64,000 nt of DNA from Mesorhizobium loti R88b (GCF_013170845.1 NZ_CP033367.1:2853001-2917000); one strand, 5' to 3'; positions 1-9,427 are shown, numbered from the stretch's first letter. The notes: generated by a model not told the origin, from the sequence alone. Numbers and translations are program-made.

Positions 1-1553
1 TGACGAAATCCGGAAAGCATCGCGTGCTTTTGCTGGAAGCTGGCGGCAGTGACCGTCGCTTCATGGTCCGCATGCCGATCGGCTACGGCCACAGCTTCTA
101 CAATCCGCGCGTCAACTGGATGTTCTGGTCAGGCGCGCAGGAGGCGCTGGCCGGCCGCAGGATCTACTTTCCGCGCGGCAAGCTGCTGGGTGGTTCGAGT
201 TCGATCAACGCCATGGTTTTCGTGCGCGGACAGCACCGCGATTTCGACGATTGGCGCGATGCCGGCAACCCCGGCTGGGGCTGGGATGATGTTCTGCCCC
301 ACTTCAAATCGTTCGAAAGATTTCATGGCAAGGCGAGCGTCGAGCGCGGGACCGACGGGGCGCTTGATGTCATCGACATGGCCGGCGGCGTGCATCCCAT
401 GAGCCACGGCTTTCTTGCCGCAGCCGGGCAGGCTGGCTTTGCAGCGACACCGGATTACAACGGGTCTCAGCAGGAAGGTGTCGGCATCTACCAGATCACC
501 ACACGCAATGGCATGCGGGCGTCCTCGGCAACCGCATTCCTTCACCCGGCATTGAAACGCGACAATCTCCAGCTTGTGACCGGCGCAGTGGCTGCCAGGC
601 TTGTTTTCGACGGTCGCAAGGTCATCGGCGTCGACTATTCCACGGGCGCTACAAAACACACGGCCAGGGCACGTCGCGAGGTGATCCTCTCGGCAGGGGC
701 GGTCGGTTCGCCAACCCTGATGCAGCGCTCGGGCGTTGGCGCGGGCGATAGGCTTCGAACGCTGGGCATCCCTGTCGTCCACGACCTGCCGGCGGTCGGC
801 GAGCATCTGCAGGACCACCTCGGTATCGATTATCTCTATCGCTCCCGCAAACCGACATTGAACGGTCAATTGCGGTCGTGGACCGGTCGCCTGATGCTGG
901 GCATGCGTTATCTTGCGTTCCGCGACGGGCCGCTGTCACTCAGCGTCAACCAGGCCGGCGGCTTCGTGCGTTCCGATCCCGCGCGCGATTATGTCGACAC
1001 CCAGCTCTACTTCTCGCCGGTCAGCTACAGCAAACCGATATCGGGCGTCCGGCGTCTGACCCTGCCCGACCCGTTCCCGGGGTTTTTCATCGGCATCTCG
1101 CACTGCCGGCCAAGGAGCTGGGGCAGCATTCGCATCGCCTCGGCCGATCCAGATACGGCCCCGGTCATAGACCCCAACTATCTCTCCCACCCAGCGGATT
1201 TGGCGGAAATGCTGGCGGGTGTGCGGCTGATACGCAAAATCGCGGCGCAGCCGGCGATGGCGGAGCTGATCGAAGAAGAGTTCGAGCCCGGCGTTGCAGT
1301 GACGACCGACGAGGAACTGTGTGACGACATTCGCCGCCGCTCGGGCAGCATTTTCCACGCCTCCTGCACCTGCCGCATGGGCCCGGATCCGCAGTCTTCG
1401 GTCGTCGACCATCGCCTCAAGGTCCACGGTCTGTCGGGACTGCGGGTGATCGACGCTTCGATATTCCCCCAGGTCACATCGGGCAACACCAACGCGCCGA
1501 CGTTCATGGTGGCGGAGAAGGGTGCTGCGATGGTGCTTGAGAACCACGCCTGA
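1..1553 (+). CDS. GMC-family (choline dehydrogenase-like) FAD oxidoreductase, 5' end outside window
   Basis: FAD-dependent alcohol oxidoreductase of the glucose-methanol-choline family. The gene enters from the left edge: the frame is open from base 3 and reads directly into VLLLEAGG, which is the second part of the N-terminal FAD-binding fold, so roughly the first 30 residues (with the GxGxxG) lie outside the window. The family signature RGKLLGGSSSINAMVFVRG follows at about residues 57-75. The C-terminal catalytic region has a His in FHASCTCRMGPD and an Asn in SGNTNAPT. The last 50 bases overlap the convergent MocR gene. The substrate cannot be told from sequence; an alcohol or amino-alcohol is typical. 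No conserved choline-specific context (betI, betB) is visible. Confidence 0.93.
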   Translation, partial: TKSGKHRVLLLEAGGSDRRFMVRMPIGYGHSFYNPRVNWMFWSGAQEALAGRRIYFPRGKLLGGSSSINAMVFVRGQHRDFDDWRDAGNPGWGWDDVLPHFKSFERFHGKASVERGTDGALDVIDMAGGVHPMSHGFLAAAGQAGFAATPDYNGSQQEGVGIYQITTRNGMRASSATAFLHPALKRDNLQLVTGAVAARLVFDGRKVIGVDYSTGATKHTARARREVILSAGAVGSPTLMQRSGVGAGDRLRTLGIPVVHDLPAVGEHLQDHLGIDYLYRSRKPTLNGQLRSWTGRLMLGMRYLAFRDGPLSLSVNQAGGFVRSDPARDYVDTQLYFSPVSYSKPISGVRRLTLPDPFPGFFIGISHCRPRSWGSIRIASADPDTAPVIDPNYLSHPADLAEMLAGVRLIRKIAAQPAMAELIEEEFEPGVAVTTDEELCDDIRRRSGSIFHASCTCRMGPDPQSSVVDHRLKVHGLSGLRVIDASIFPQVTSGNTNAPTFMVAEKGAAMVLENHA

Positions 1554-3039
1554 TCGATGACTGCTCCAACACGTTCGCCAGCAACTCGACCCCCTTGCGG
1601 ATGCTGCGCGGGTCGATGGCGCTGACGCCGAGCACGAGACCCTGATCGGCGACGGGGTCGATGCAAAATCGCCCGATCGTGGAGACGAGGACGCCGGCGG
1701 CTTCCGCTGCGGTCTGCACCGCATCTTCCCTGTGCCCCGGCTGGGCGAACCGCGCGACGACGTGAAACCCGGCGTTGGAGCGCGCCGTGTCGAGCAGGCC
1801 GCCGAGCAGCCGGTCGGCCGCGTCGTGGAAAACCTCATGCCTTTCCCGATAGATATCGCGCATGCGGCGAAGGTGGGTCGAGAAATGCCCCTCGTTGATG
1901 AAGGCCGCCATCACCGCCTGGACGCTCGACGGGACCCCTTGGAGGAAGGCGCCGGAAACTCTCTGAAAGACCGCGACCAGCGGCCGTGGGGCGACATAGA
2001 AGCCGAGCCGCAGCGACGGGAACATCGACTTGGAGAACGTGCCGACATAGATCACGCGCTCGGCATTGTCGGCGCTCTTCAGCGTCGGCAGCGGCCGGCC
2101 GTCGTAACGGAATTCGCCATCATAGTCGTCCTCGATGATCCAGGCATCGCGGTCGTTGACGACGCGCAACAGGTGCGCTCTGCGCCGCAGGCTCATCTCC
2201 ACGCCCAAAGGGTGCTGGTGTGACGGCGTCACGAACGCCAGGCGGAAGTCTGGCGCCTTGCTCAGTCCCGCCTCCACGGACAGGCCTTCGGCATCGACCG
2301 GAACCGGAACCATCGTGGCGCCGCAGGCGATCAGCGAGTTGCGCGCGCCGATCGCGCCGGGGTTCTCGAACCACACCGCATCGCCGCGATTGAGCAGCAC
2401 GCGGCCGATCAGGTCGAATGCCTGCTGTGCGCCGTTGACGATGAAGATTTGCTCGGCCTCGCAGACCACACCGCGGCTGGCGCGCAGATGCTCGGCGATC
2501 GCCTGCCGAAGCTGCGGCAAGCCATTCGGGTCGGAGTAGCCCATGATCGCGTCGCGCGGCTGGCGCCAGTGCTTGGCCGACAGCCGCGACCAGATGGCCA
2601 GAGGAAACGCGTCGAACGCCGGCATTCCGGTGACGAAGGCGCGTGGCTTTTGCGGGTGCGACAGACGCTGCAGGAAGCGCGGCGAAGCTTCGGCGATAAG
2701 GTCCGCCAGCTTTGTCGTGGCCGGGCGTTCGTTGCCCACCGTCACCGTGGCGCGTGGGCGCTGGGCTTCCGCGACATCAGACACGAACGAGCCTGAGCCG
2801 GTGTGCGACACGATCAGGCCTTCAGCCGCCAGCCGTTCGAACACGGCGATCGCCGTTGTGCGCGACACGGCGAGTTCCCTGGCAAAGGTGCGGCTGGATG
2901 GCAGACGCTTGCCGACCGCCAGATCGCCAGAGACGATCATCTGCTTCACGGCGCTGTAAACCTGCGCGGTGATTGACCGTGTGGAGCTGCGATCGATGGC
3001 GATCGCAAACAGCAACTCGCCCCCTGACCGCTTGACCAT
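1504..3039 (-). CDS. MocR/PdxR-type GntR regulator with aminotransferase domain
   Basis: Transcriptional regulator of 511 residues in the MocR subfamily. Residues about 20-90 form a GntR winged helix-turn-helix (SITAQVYSAVKQMI, RLPSSRTFARELAVSRTTA), followed by a linker and a class I aminotransferase-like domain. The PLP-binding lysine is visible as K337 in YVGTFSKSMFPSLRLGF, with the partner motifs IIEDDYDGEF and NGAQQAF, so it is probably able to bind PLP. It is convergent with the GMC gene (50-bp overlap of 3' ends) and divergent from the MR/MLE enzyme and ABC importer, which it may regulate. The 3040-3260 intergenic region also holds two palindromic repeats. The effector is unknown. Confidence 0.93.
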   Translation of the reverse strand: MVKRSGGELLFAIAIDRSSTRSITAQVYSAVKQMIVSGDLAVGKRLPSSRTFARELAVSRTTAIAVFERLAAEGLIVSHTGSGSFVSDVAEAQRPRATVTVGNERPATTKLADLIAEASPRFLQRLSHPQKPRAFVTGMPAFDAFPLAIWSRLSAKHWRQPRDAIMGYSDPNGLPQLRQAIAEHLRASRGVVCEAEQIFIVNGAQQAFDLIGRVLLNRGDAVWFENPGAIGARNSLIACGATMVPVPVDAEGLSVEAGLSKAPDFRLAFVTPSHQHPLGVEMSLRRRAHLLRVVNDRDAWIIEDDYDGEFRYDGRPLPTLKSADNAERVIYVGTFSKSMFPSLRLGFYVAPRPLVAVFQRVSGAFLQGVPSSVQAVMAAFINEGHFSTHLRRMRDIYRERHEVFHDAADRLLGGLLDTARSNAGFHVVARFAQPGHREDAVQTAAEAAGVLVSTIGRFCIDPVADQGLVLGVSAIDPRSIRKGVELLANVLEQSSIRRGSQAPSQHPSPPP

Positions 3040-3131
3040 TTCGCTCGCTCCATCGATGACGAGCTATATCGGCTCGCGCATTTTTCGATAATGGACCTTA
3101 TACGCGCGGTCCGTCAGGTTGATAGACCTAA

Positions 3132-3176
3132 GCAGGTTCCGCAAAAGTGTCCTGCGGTTTTGCGACAAGAACCTGC
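3132..3176. repeat. Palindromic intergenic repeat with AAAAGTGT-N3-GCGGTTTT core
   Basis: Two nested inverted repeats: GCAGGTTC (3132-3139) pairs with GAACCTGC (3169-3176), and CGCAAAA (3140-3146) pairs with TTTTGCG (3158-3164). The centre AAAAGTGT-CCT-GCGGTTTT resembles, in reverse, parts of the elements at 47721-47801 and 53657-53738, so all three probably belong to one rhizobial intergenic repeat family. Confidence 0.7.
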
Positions 3177-3189
3177 GACAAACAAAGAA

Positions 3190-3236
3190 ACCTAGGCAGA
3201 CGACGCGTTGGCGAAGCCAGCGGAGTCTGCCTAGGT
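3190..3236. repeat. Perfect 12-bp inverted repeat (CCTAGG-ended palindrome)
   Basis: ACCTAGGCAGAC (3190-3201) and GTCTGCCTAGGT (3225-3236) are exact reverse complements separated by 23 bases. The element ends 24 bases before the ATG of the MR/MLE gene, so it would lie in its leader. The CCTAGG ends recall the repeats at 26501, 26943, 38992 and 39162, but the interior differs. Confidence 0.75.
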
Positions 3237-3260
3237 ATCGAGATCGACCGGGCTGGCCAC

Positions 3261-4364
3261 ATGCGTATCGACTGTATCGAGACTTTCACGACCCGCGACA
3301 TCGGTTTCGTTCGCATCACCACCGCCGACGGCGGTCACGGCATCGGCCAGGTATCGACCTACCACTCCGACGTAACCTCGACGGTGCTGCACCGCCAGGT
3401 CGCGCCGTGGGTGCTCGGCGTCGAGTTTGACGATGTCGATGCGCTCACCGACAAGGTGATCGAGCGCGAGCACAAATTCCCCGGCTCGTACATGAAGCGC
3501 GCCCTGGGCGGGCTCGACACGGCGATCTGGGATTGCCGTGGCAAACAGGCCGGCAAGCCCGTGGTCGAGCTTCTCGGCGGCACGCCGGGCAAGCTGCGGG
3601 CCTATGCCTCCTCGATGAAGCGCGATATCACGCCGGAAGCCGAAGCCCGGCGTTTCAAGCGGCTGCAAGGCGAGTTCGGTTTCGATGCATTCAAGTTTCG
3701 CGTCGCGGCAGAGTATGGCCACGATGTCGACGAATGGCCCGGCCGCACGGAGCAGATCGTGCCGACGATCCGCAAGGCGCTTGGCACGTCGGCGTCCCTT
3801 CTCGTCGACGCCAACAGCGGCTTCTCGCCGGCGCGGGCGATCGAGGTCGGCTCCATCCTTGCCGATAACGGCATCGAGCATTTCGAGGAGCCGTGCCTCT
3901 ACTGGGAGCTCGAGCAGACCAAGGAGGTGGCGGACGCATTAGACGTTGCCGTCACCGGCGGCGAGCAAGATTGCGAGATCGCTACCTGGCGGCGGATGAT
4001 CGAGATGCGCGCCGTCGACATCGTCCAGCCGGATATCCTCTATCTTGGGGGTATGAGCCGTACCATGCGGGTGTGCAAGATGGCGAAGGCCGCCGGCCTG
4101 CCGGTCACGCCGCACTCGGCCAATCTCGGACTGGTGACGTTGTTCACGATGCACTTGCTGCGTGCCATCGATGGCGCCGGCAAATATCTCGAATTCTCTA
4201 TCGAGGGTCCGGACTACTATCCCTGGCAGGAAGGCCTGTTCGTGAAATCGCCCTACGGCGTCGAGGATGGGCAGGTCTGCGTCTCCGACGAACCCGGATG
4301 GGGTGTCGAGATCTGCCCGGAGTGGCTGGCCAAGTCCGCCTACCAGAAGAGCGAACTGAGCTGA
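3261..4364 (+). CDS. Mandelate racemase/muconate lactonizing enzyme family protein
   Basis: Enolase-superfamily enzyme of 367 residues (sugar-acid dehydratase, racemase or cycloisomerase). The ATG at 3261 gives the typical N-terminal strand MRIDCIETFTTRDIGFVRI; longer in-frame starts would run through the upstream palindrome. The C-terminal barrel shows the metal-binding acids in VDANSG, FEEPC and TGGEQD, the catalytic His in VTPHSANLG, and a K-x-R pair in FKFRVAAEYG where family members often have KxK. It precedes a PotDABC-type importer on the same strand after a 451-base gap and is divergent from the MocR gene. The exact substrate is not deducible; an acid sugar or betaine-type acid is possible. 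Confidence 0.9.
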   Translation: MRIDCIETFTTRDIGFVRITTADGGHGIGQVSTYHSDVTSTVLHRQVAPWVLGVEFDDVDALTDKVIEREHKFPGSYMKRALGGLDTAIWDCRGKQAGKPVVELLGGTPGKLRAYASSMKRDITPEAEARRFKRLQGEFGFDAFKFRVAAEYGHDVDEWPGRTEQIVPTIRKALGTSASLLVDANSGFSPARAIEVGSILADNGIEHFEEPCLYWELEQTKEVADALDVAVTGGEQDCEIATWRRMIEMRAVDIVQPDILYLGGMSRTMRVCKMAKAAGLPVTPHSANLGLVTLFTMHLLRAIDGAGKYLEFSIEGPDYYPWQEGLFVKSPYGVEDGQVCVSDEPGWGVEICPEWLAKSAYQKSELS

Positions 4365-4815
4365 CGGATATGCTTGGTGCGGCGCGATCTTTGGATCGGC
4401 TCGCCGGCTTGCCCGACAGCCATTTCATCGACGAAGGCTGTGGCTGCCGCAATCGGCGCTCCGGCATCGGCCGGAAAAAGGGGCTGATCGCCTTGGCCAG
4501 CCAATGCAAGACCAAATCGGTCACGATCCGCATAGGACGGCCTTGGCCACATCCGCCGCGCGGGTATCTCGGTCGCCGACACTTCAGCGACTCGACGGAT
4601 GGCGAATGGTCTGCCATTTTGTTGAGAATGGCAGTGTCCTGGGACAATTCAGGCCCTAACACTGTCGGATGGCAAGCTGCGCCGGCTTGCAAGGAAGCCT
4701 CCCGGCATCGTTTCGGTGTGCCGGTAAGAAAACAAAATTCAGGGGAATCCCGCTTCCGAGAACGCCGGCCGGCCGAAACGTGAACGATCAACGTTGGGAA
4801 AATGGGAGAATTGAC
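4365..4815 (+). other. Intergenic region upstream of the ABC binding-protein gene
   Basis: No convincing gene is seen. It contains one clean inverted repeat, CTGCCATT (4611-4618) with AATGGCAG (4627-4634) around an 8-base loop, which could be an operator or a leader hairpin for the importer. An in-frame GTG at 4780 would be an alternative start of the next gene. Confidence 0.5.
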
Positions 4816-5952
4816 TTGAACAGGTTCACCACATCAGTGAGCCGCCGCACCTTGTTGAAGGTGACGGCGGTAGGCGCAGGCGCTCTCGCGGCTCCTGCTT
4901 TCATCTCGCGAGCAGCACTCGCCTCGTCGGGCGAGTTGAACTTCATGGGCTGGGCGGGCTATCCCGACCTCGCCGCAAAGGTCTTCCCGGCCTTCGAAAA
5001 GGCGACCGGCATCAAGGTTAACTTCAACGAGCAGCCTGACCAGGATGCAATGTTTGCCCAGGCCAAGCTGTCGCTGCAGACCGGTGCCATCGACGTCGCC
5101 GAGCCGACCGTCGACCGCATCGGCGGCTGGGCTTCGAACGGGCTCACCCAGGGCTGGGACGTCAGCAAGCTGAACATCGACAACTATCTGCCCGGCCTGG
5201 CCGACGGCAAAATGGGTGAGATGGCGACAGTCGGCGGCAAGCGCATGATCGTGCTGAGCGTCTGGGGCACCGAGGCGATCGTCTATTCCAAGGCCGATGC
5301 GCCGACCGAATACGGCAAGGCGAGCCTCGGCGATCTGTTCGATCCGAAGTTCGTGGGCAAGGTCTGCCTGCGCCCGCATTCGGCGCTGGCCGCCATGGGG
5401 CGCTACCTCGAAAGCGAAGGCAAGCTGCCCAAGCCATGGCTCGACGGCTACAAGGACGAAGCCACCATGAAGCAGCTTTGGGACATCGCGCTCGCCGAGG
5501 CGGTCAAGACCAAGTCGAATGTCGTCCAGTTCTGGTCGGGCGAAAATGAAGCCCAGGCAGCCTACCGCACCAACGGCGCGGTGATCGGCCTCAACTGGGA
5601 CTCCACCGGCTATAATCTGCGTGCCGACGGGTTTGGCTACATCGCGCCGAAGGAAGGCGCGTTCGCCTGGAATCAGGGTTTTGCCCTGCTGTCCAACGCC
5701 AAGAACGTCGAACAGGCGCATGAATTCGCCAAATGGGTCGCCACGCCCGAAGGGTCGGCAGGATGGGCTGCCGCTTTCTCGGCCAACCCGGTCGCCAAGG
5801 GTGCGATCGACCTGGCCAGCGCCGAGGTGAAGGCGTTCTACACTTCAGCGCTTCCGAGCGACGCGACGCAGAAGCTGTGGTGGTGGCCGGAACAGCAGGC
5901 CTGGTTCATCAAGCTGCGCGGCGAGTATGCCGACAAGTACAAGGCGGCCTAG
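4816..5952 (+). CDS. PotD-type ABC transporter substrate-binding protein, Tat-exported
   Basis: Periplasmic solute receptor of about 378 residues, spermidine/putrescine (PotD) type. The chosen TTG at 4816 has GGGAG at 4804-4808, seven bases upstream. The N-terminus contains a twin-arginine signal (SRRTLLKVTAVGAGALAAPA), so export is probably by the Tat pathway. The mature protein begins near ELNFMGWAGYPD and has the typical receptor elements ATGIKVNF and a Trp-rich C-terminus (QKLWWWPEQQAWFIKLR). It is the first gene of a four-gene importer and is separated from the ATPase gene by a strong terminator-like hairpin. The ligand is unknown: polyamines, or other cations and opine-like compounds, fit the family. 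Confidence 0.92.
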   Translation: MNRFTTSVSRRTLLKVTAVGAGALAAPAFISRAALASSGELNFMGWAGYPDLAAKVFPAFEKATGIKVNFNEQPDQDAMFAQAKLSLQTGAIDVAEPTVDRIGGWASNGLTQGWDVSKLNIDNYLPGLADGKMGEMATVGGKRMIVLSVWGTEAIVYSKADAPTEYGKASLGDLFDPKFVGKVCLRPHSALAAMGRYLESEGKLPKPWLDGYKDEATMKQLWDIALAEAVKTKSNVVQFWSGENEAQAAYRTNGAVIGLNWDSTGYNLRADGFGYIAPKEGAFAWNQGFALLSNAKNVEQAHEFAKWVATPEGSAGWAAAFSANPVAKGAIDLASAEVKAFYTSALPSDATQKLWWWPEQQAWFIKLRGEYADKYKAA

Positions 5953-5967
5953 TCAGTTCGCGACAAA

Positions 5968-6000
5968 CCGCCGGATTCTGACGGAATCCGGCGGTTTTTT
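5968..6000 (+). terminator. Rho-independent terminator/attenuator after the binding-protein gene
   Basis: Perfect 11-bp stem CCGCCGGATTC (5968-5978) / GAATCCGGCGG (5984-5994), five-base loop, then six T. It lies between the receptor gene and the ATPase gene of the same operon, so it probably lets receptor mRNA accumulate over transporter mRNA by partial read-through. Confidence 0.9.
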
Positions 6001-6061
6001 GCTGCACTGCGGCAATCTGGACTAGCATATTTCTCTTGAATTGGGGCAGACTACGCACAGC

Positions 6062-7162
6062 ATGAGCGCGGGCGTCGATCTCGACAACGTATGTGCGGAC
6101 TTCGGTTCCTTCCGGGCCGTCGACCGCGTAACCGTTCACATAAAGCCGGGTGAGTTCTTCTCGTTCCTGGGTCCGTCGGGCTGCGGCAAGACGACGATCC
6201 TTCGCATGGTCTCCGGATTCATCAGGCCGAGCGAGGGGAAAATCACGATCGGTGGCCAGGACATGCGCGACATCCGCCCGAATCAGCGGCCGACTGCGCT
6301 GATCTTCCAGAACCTGGCGCTGTTTCCGTTGATGCCGGTCTGGGAGAACATCGCCTTCGGGCTGGAAGTACGCGGTGTCGACAGGAAGGCGCGGCGCGAC
6401 AGGGCCGAAGAGCTGCTGCGTCTGGTCGACCTGCCGGGAGCCGCGGACAAGACGATCAGCCAGCTTTCGGGCGGGCAGAAGCAGCGCGTCGCCATCGCGC
6501 GTGCGCTTGCCGTCGAGCCGAAGGTGATGCTGCTCGACGAGCCATTGTCAGCGCTCGACCTCAAACTCAGGCAGCACATGCGCGCCGAGCTGCGCGCCAT
6601 CCAGAAGCGCACCAACGTGACCTTCATCTACATCACCCACGACCAGGGCGAGGCGCTGGCCATGTCCGACCGCGTCGGCGTGATGTCGCAAGGCCGGCTA
6701 CAGCAAGTGTCCGTGCCTCAGGACATCTACAACCAGCCGGTCAACGGCTTTGTTGCGTCGTTCGTCGGCGAAAACAACATCTTTGCCGGCAAGATCGGCA
6801 ATATCTCCAGCAACATGGCGCAGTTCGAGACCAGCGTCGGCACGTTCAGGGCGACCGTCGGCCCGGATGCGGGAACTGCCCACAATCCAAAGCTCTATGT
6901 CAGGCCCGAGCACGCCAGGCTCGTAGCCAAGCCGGTCAATGGCGAGAACGCGATCGCCGTCGAGATCGCCGATGTCGCCTTCGAGGGCAATTTCATCAGC
7001 ATCCAGGCCCGTGATGCGCATGGCGGCATTCTCGTGGCCGAGGCCCGCAACGACGGCCAGGGCTCGGTGCCGTCGCCGGGCGAGAAGCTGCACATGGTCT
7101 TCGACGCCGAGCGAGCCGTTATTCTGGCCGACGAGACGCCGGCCGCGAACGCCGCGCCATGA
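6062..7162 (+). CDS. PotA-type ABC transporter ATPase
   Basis: Cytoplasmic ATPase of about 366 residues energising the importer. Walker A is GPSGCGKTT, the ABC signature is LSGGQKQRVAIARA, Walker B is VMLLDEPLSALD, and the H-loop lies in YITHDQGEA. A C-terminal TOBE-like domain spans about residue 240 to the end (VRPEHARLV), as in PotA/CysA-type ATPases. ATG 6062 is preferred because it starts at the conserved domain; a TTG at 6041 in the same frame would add seven residues. The stop codon overlaps the ATG of the next permease (ATGA), indicating translational coupling. Confidence 0.95.
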   Translation: MSAGVDLDNVCADFGSFRAVDRVTVHIKPGEFFSFLGPSGCGKTTILRMVSGFIRPSEGKITIGGQDMRDIRPNQRPTALIFQNLALFPLMPVWENIAFGLEVRGVDRKARRDRAEELLRLVDLPGAADKTISQLSGGQKQRVAIARALAVEPKVMLLDEPLSALDLKLRQHMRAELRAIQKRTNVTFIYITHDQGEALAMSDRVGVMSQGRLQQVSVPQDIYNQPVNGFVASFVGENNIFAGKIGNISSNMAQFETSVGTFRATVGPDAGTAHNPKLYVRPEHARLVAKPVNGENAIAVEIADVAFEGNFISIQARDAHGGILVAEARNDGQGSVPSPGEKLHMVFDAERAVILADETPAANAAP

Positions 7163-8043
7163 ACGATCTCCTGCGCCGCTACGGACCCGTGCTTTCTATT
7201 CTGTTCGCGGCGCTGACGGCGTTCTGGCTGCTGGCGCTGGTGGTGCTGCCAGACCTGTATCTGTTCGAGAATTCGTTCCGGCCCTATTTGCCGATTTCCG
7301 AAGTTGGCGGGCCGAAGGATTTCTACAGCTTCGACAACTACCTGACCTTCTTTCACAGCCCGATCCACATCCAGGTGTTCGTCTGGACGATCGTCTACAG
7401 CACGGTCGTCACGGTCCTCTGCTTCGTGATCGCCTATCCGCTCGCCTACTATCTGTCCAAGGTGGCGCGCAGCAATCTGCTGCCGACGCTGTTCCTGCTC
7501 ATCCTTGTTCCGTTGTGGGTGAGCGAGGTGCTGCGGTCGTTTGCCTGGTTCATCATCCTGGCGCTCAAGGGGCCGCTCAATATCCTGTTGCTCGGCATCG
7601 GTGTCATCGACCAGCCTATCCGCTGGCTTACAGGCTTTCGCGGCGTCATCATCGGCCTGGTGTATACCTACGTGCTGTTCATGCTGTTTCCGCTTTACAA
7701 CGCCATCCAGTCGCTCGACACCAACCAGATCGAGGCCGCCGAAGATCTGGGGTCACCGTGGTGGCGAACGCATTGGCGGGTGATCCTGCCGCACGCCAAG
7801 CCGGGTATCGCATCGGGGTCGGTGATGGTGTTCATGCTGTCGGCCGGCTCGATCCTGGTGCCGACGCTGCTGGCATCCACGTCGTCGCGGTGGTTCACGG
7901 AGATCATCCAGCAATGGATGTTCGAATCGCAGGACTGGAACACCGGCTCGGCCTATGCCTTCATGCTGCTGCTGCTGTGCACGATCTTTGTCTCGGTGGT
8001 GATGCGGCTGTTCCGCGTCAAACTGTCGGACATCGCGAAATGA
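7159..8043 (+). CDS. PotB-type ABC transporter permease
   Basis: Inner-membrane permease of 294 residues. Hydrophobic segments are spaced as in PotB/CysT-type binding-protein-dependent permeases, and the cytoplasmic EAA loop that docks on the ATPase is visible (EAAEDLGSPWWRTHWRVILP). It has an overlapping start with the ATPase gene and seven bases separate it from the second permease, so the three are one transcription unit. It forms the heterodimeric channel with the downstream permease. Specificity is set by the receptor at 4816 and is unknown. Confidence 0.95.
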   Translation: MNDLLRRYGPVLSILFAALTAFWLLALVVLPDLYLFENSFRPYLPISEVGGPKDFYSFDNYLTFFHSPIHIQVFVWTIVYSTVVTVLCFVIAYPLAYYLSKVARSNLLPTLFLLILVPLWVSEVLRSFAWFIILALKGPLNILLLGIGVIDQPIRWLTGFRGVIIGLVYTYVLFMLFPLYNAIQSLDTNQIEAAEDLGSPWWRTHWRVILPHAKPGIASGSVMVFMLSAGSILVPTLLASTSSRWFTEIIQQWMFESQDWNTGSAYAFMLLLLCTIFVSVVMRLFRVKLSDIAK

Positions 8044-8050
8044 GTCCGTC

Positions 8051-8860
8051 ATGAGCCAGGCGCGCCGATCCGATTGGCTGTTCCACGCCTACATGGTGGT
8101 GTTCCTGCTCTATATGCTGCTGCCGCTGGTGGTGATGGGCGGTGCCGCCTTCAACGATTCCCGCTTCCCGTCCGTCTATCCGTGGGTCGGCTTCACCGAT
8201 CGCTGGTTCGTCGAGTTGTGGAATGACGGGCGGCTGTGGGGTGCGTTCCGCAACACGCTGTTCGTGGCGCTCGCGGTCGTTGGATTGTCCATTCCCATCG
8301 GAACCGCTGCCGCCATCCTGATCAACAGCCTGTCCGGCGCCGCACGCTCGGTCCTCTATGGCCTGATGGTCGCGCCGGTGCTGACGCCCGGCGCCGTGAT
8401 CGGTATCTCGACCCTGCTGTTCTGGAACAAGTTCTCGGTTCCGGCCGGGCTGCATTTGTCGGTGCTCGGCCAGGTCTCCTATATCGCCGCCTTTGTCATG
8501 CTTCTCGTGCTGGCCCGGCTGCAGAGTTTCGACCGGCAGTTGGAGGAGGCAGCGCTCGACCTCGGCGCAAGCCACGCGCAGGTGCTGCGGCGCATCTTGC
8601 TGCCGCATCTCTACCCGGCGATCGGCGCGGGTGCGGCGATCGCTTTCTTTCAGTCGATCGAGAATTTCAACACGACGCTGTTCACGCGCGGAACTTACGA
8701 CACGCTGACCGTCTATGTGTTCTCCAAGGTGCGCAGCGGCATCACGCCGACCATCAATGCACTGGCGCTGATCCTGATCAGCGTGACGCTCGCCTGCGCG
8801 ATCTGCTATGAAATTTCTCGCCGGCGTTCCGAGAAACGCGCGGCCAGGACAGCTGAGTAG
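8051..8860 (+). CDS. PotC-type ABC transporter permease
   Basis: Second inner-membrane permease, 269 residues, with about six predicted transmembrane segments and an EAA loop (EEAALDLGASHAQVLRRILLP). It pairs with the PotB-type protein encoded seven bases upstream. The C-terminus is short and basic (SRRRSEKRAARTAE), typical of a cytoplasmic tail. It is the last gene of the importer operon; no clear terminator follows in the 114 bases before the acetyltransferase gene, so read-through is possible. Confidence 0.95.
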   Translation: MSQARRSDWLFHAYMVVFLLYMLLPLVVMGGAAFNDSRFPSVYPWVGFTDRWFVELWNDGRLWGAFRNTLFVALAVVGLSIPIGTAAAILINSLSGAARSVLYGLMVAPVLTPGAVIGISTLLFWNKFSVPAGLHLSVLGQVSYIAAFVMLLVLARLQSFDRQLEEAALDLGASHAQVLRRILLPHLYPAIGAGAAIAFFQSIENFNTTLFTRGTYDTLTVYVFSKVRSGITPTINALALILISVTLACAICYEISRRRSEKRAARTAE

Positions 8861-8974
8861 CGCAGAGTGGGGGGCGAGGTTTGTTGGCGACCTTCAGCGA
8901 AAACTTGACTGCTCCCCATGCCAGACGTGAGCTGCTTCGCCTTTCCCTGACCGATTCACGATGAGGATTCTGAC

Positions 8975-9427
8975 GTGACCGATGGGCTCCGCATCGCTGT
9001 CGAGGAAGACCTGCCTTTTGTCGAGGCGATCGTCGAGGCCGCCTACTCTCACTATATCCCCATCATTGGCCAAAAGCCGGGGCCGATGGTCGACGACTAT
9101 GCCGCGCTGATCGGCGATCGGCGGGTCCATGTGCTGCAAAGCGACGGGGTCATCAAAGGCGTCCTCGTGTTGATTCCCGAAGAGAACGCCATGCTCCTGG
9201 ACAACATTGCCGTCATTCCCGCCGCCAAGGGGGCGGGCCTTGGCCGAGAGATGTTGATGTTCGCCGAGCAGTCGGCCCGAGACGCCGGCTACAAATCGAT
9301 CCGGCTCTACACGCACGAGAAGATGACGCAAAATATCGCACTTTATTCTCGCATTGGTTATGTCGAGACGCACCGAGGCGAGGAGAAGGGGCTGCGCCGG
9401 GTCTACATGACCAAAGCGCTCGATTGA
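8975..9427 (+). CDS. GNAT-family N-acetyltransferase
   Basis: Small (150-residue) acetyl-CoA-dependent N-acetyltransferase. The GTG at 8975 has TGAGGA at 8962-8967. The acetyl-CoA-binding motif A is visible as LLDNIAVIPAAKGAGLGREML (Q/R-x-x-G-x-G/A form), followed by a helix and YKSIRLYTHEKM and YSRIGYVETHRG, the usual motif B region. The acceptor amine is unknown. Its position directly after a polyamine-type importer makes acetylation of the imported compound conceivable, but GNAT genes are often unrelated to neighbours. Confidence 0.88.
   Translation: MTDGLRIAVEEDLPFVEAIVEAAYSHYIPIIGQKPGPMVDDYAALIGDRRVHVLQSDGVIKGVLVLIPEENAMLLDNIAVIPAAKGAGLGREMLMFAEQSARDAGYKSIRLYTHEKMTQNIALYSRIGYVETHRGEEKGLRRVYMTKALD

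Noticed and set aside
1504..1553. Overlap of GMC and MocR genes as evidence that one start or stop is wrong
   Set aside because: Both 3' ends are supported by stop codons in frames with clear homology; a 50-bp convergent overlap is unusual but acceptable.
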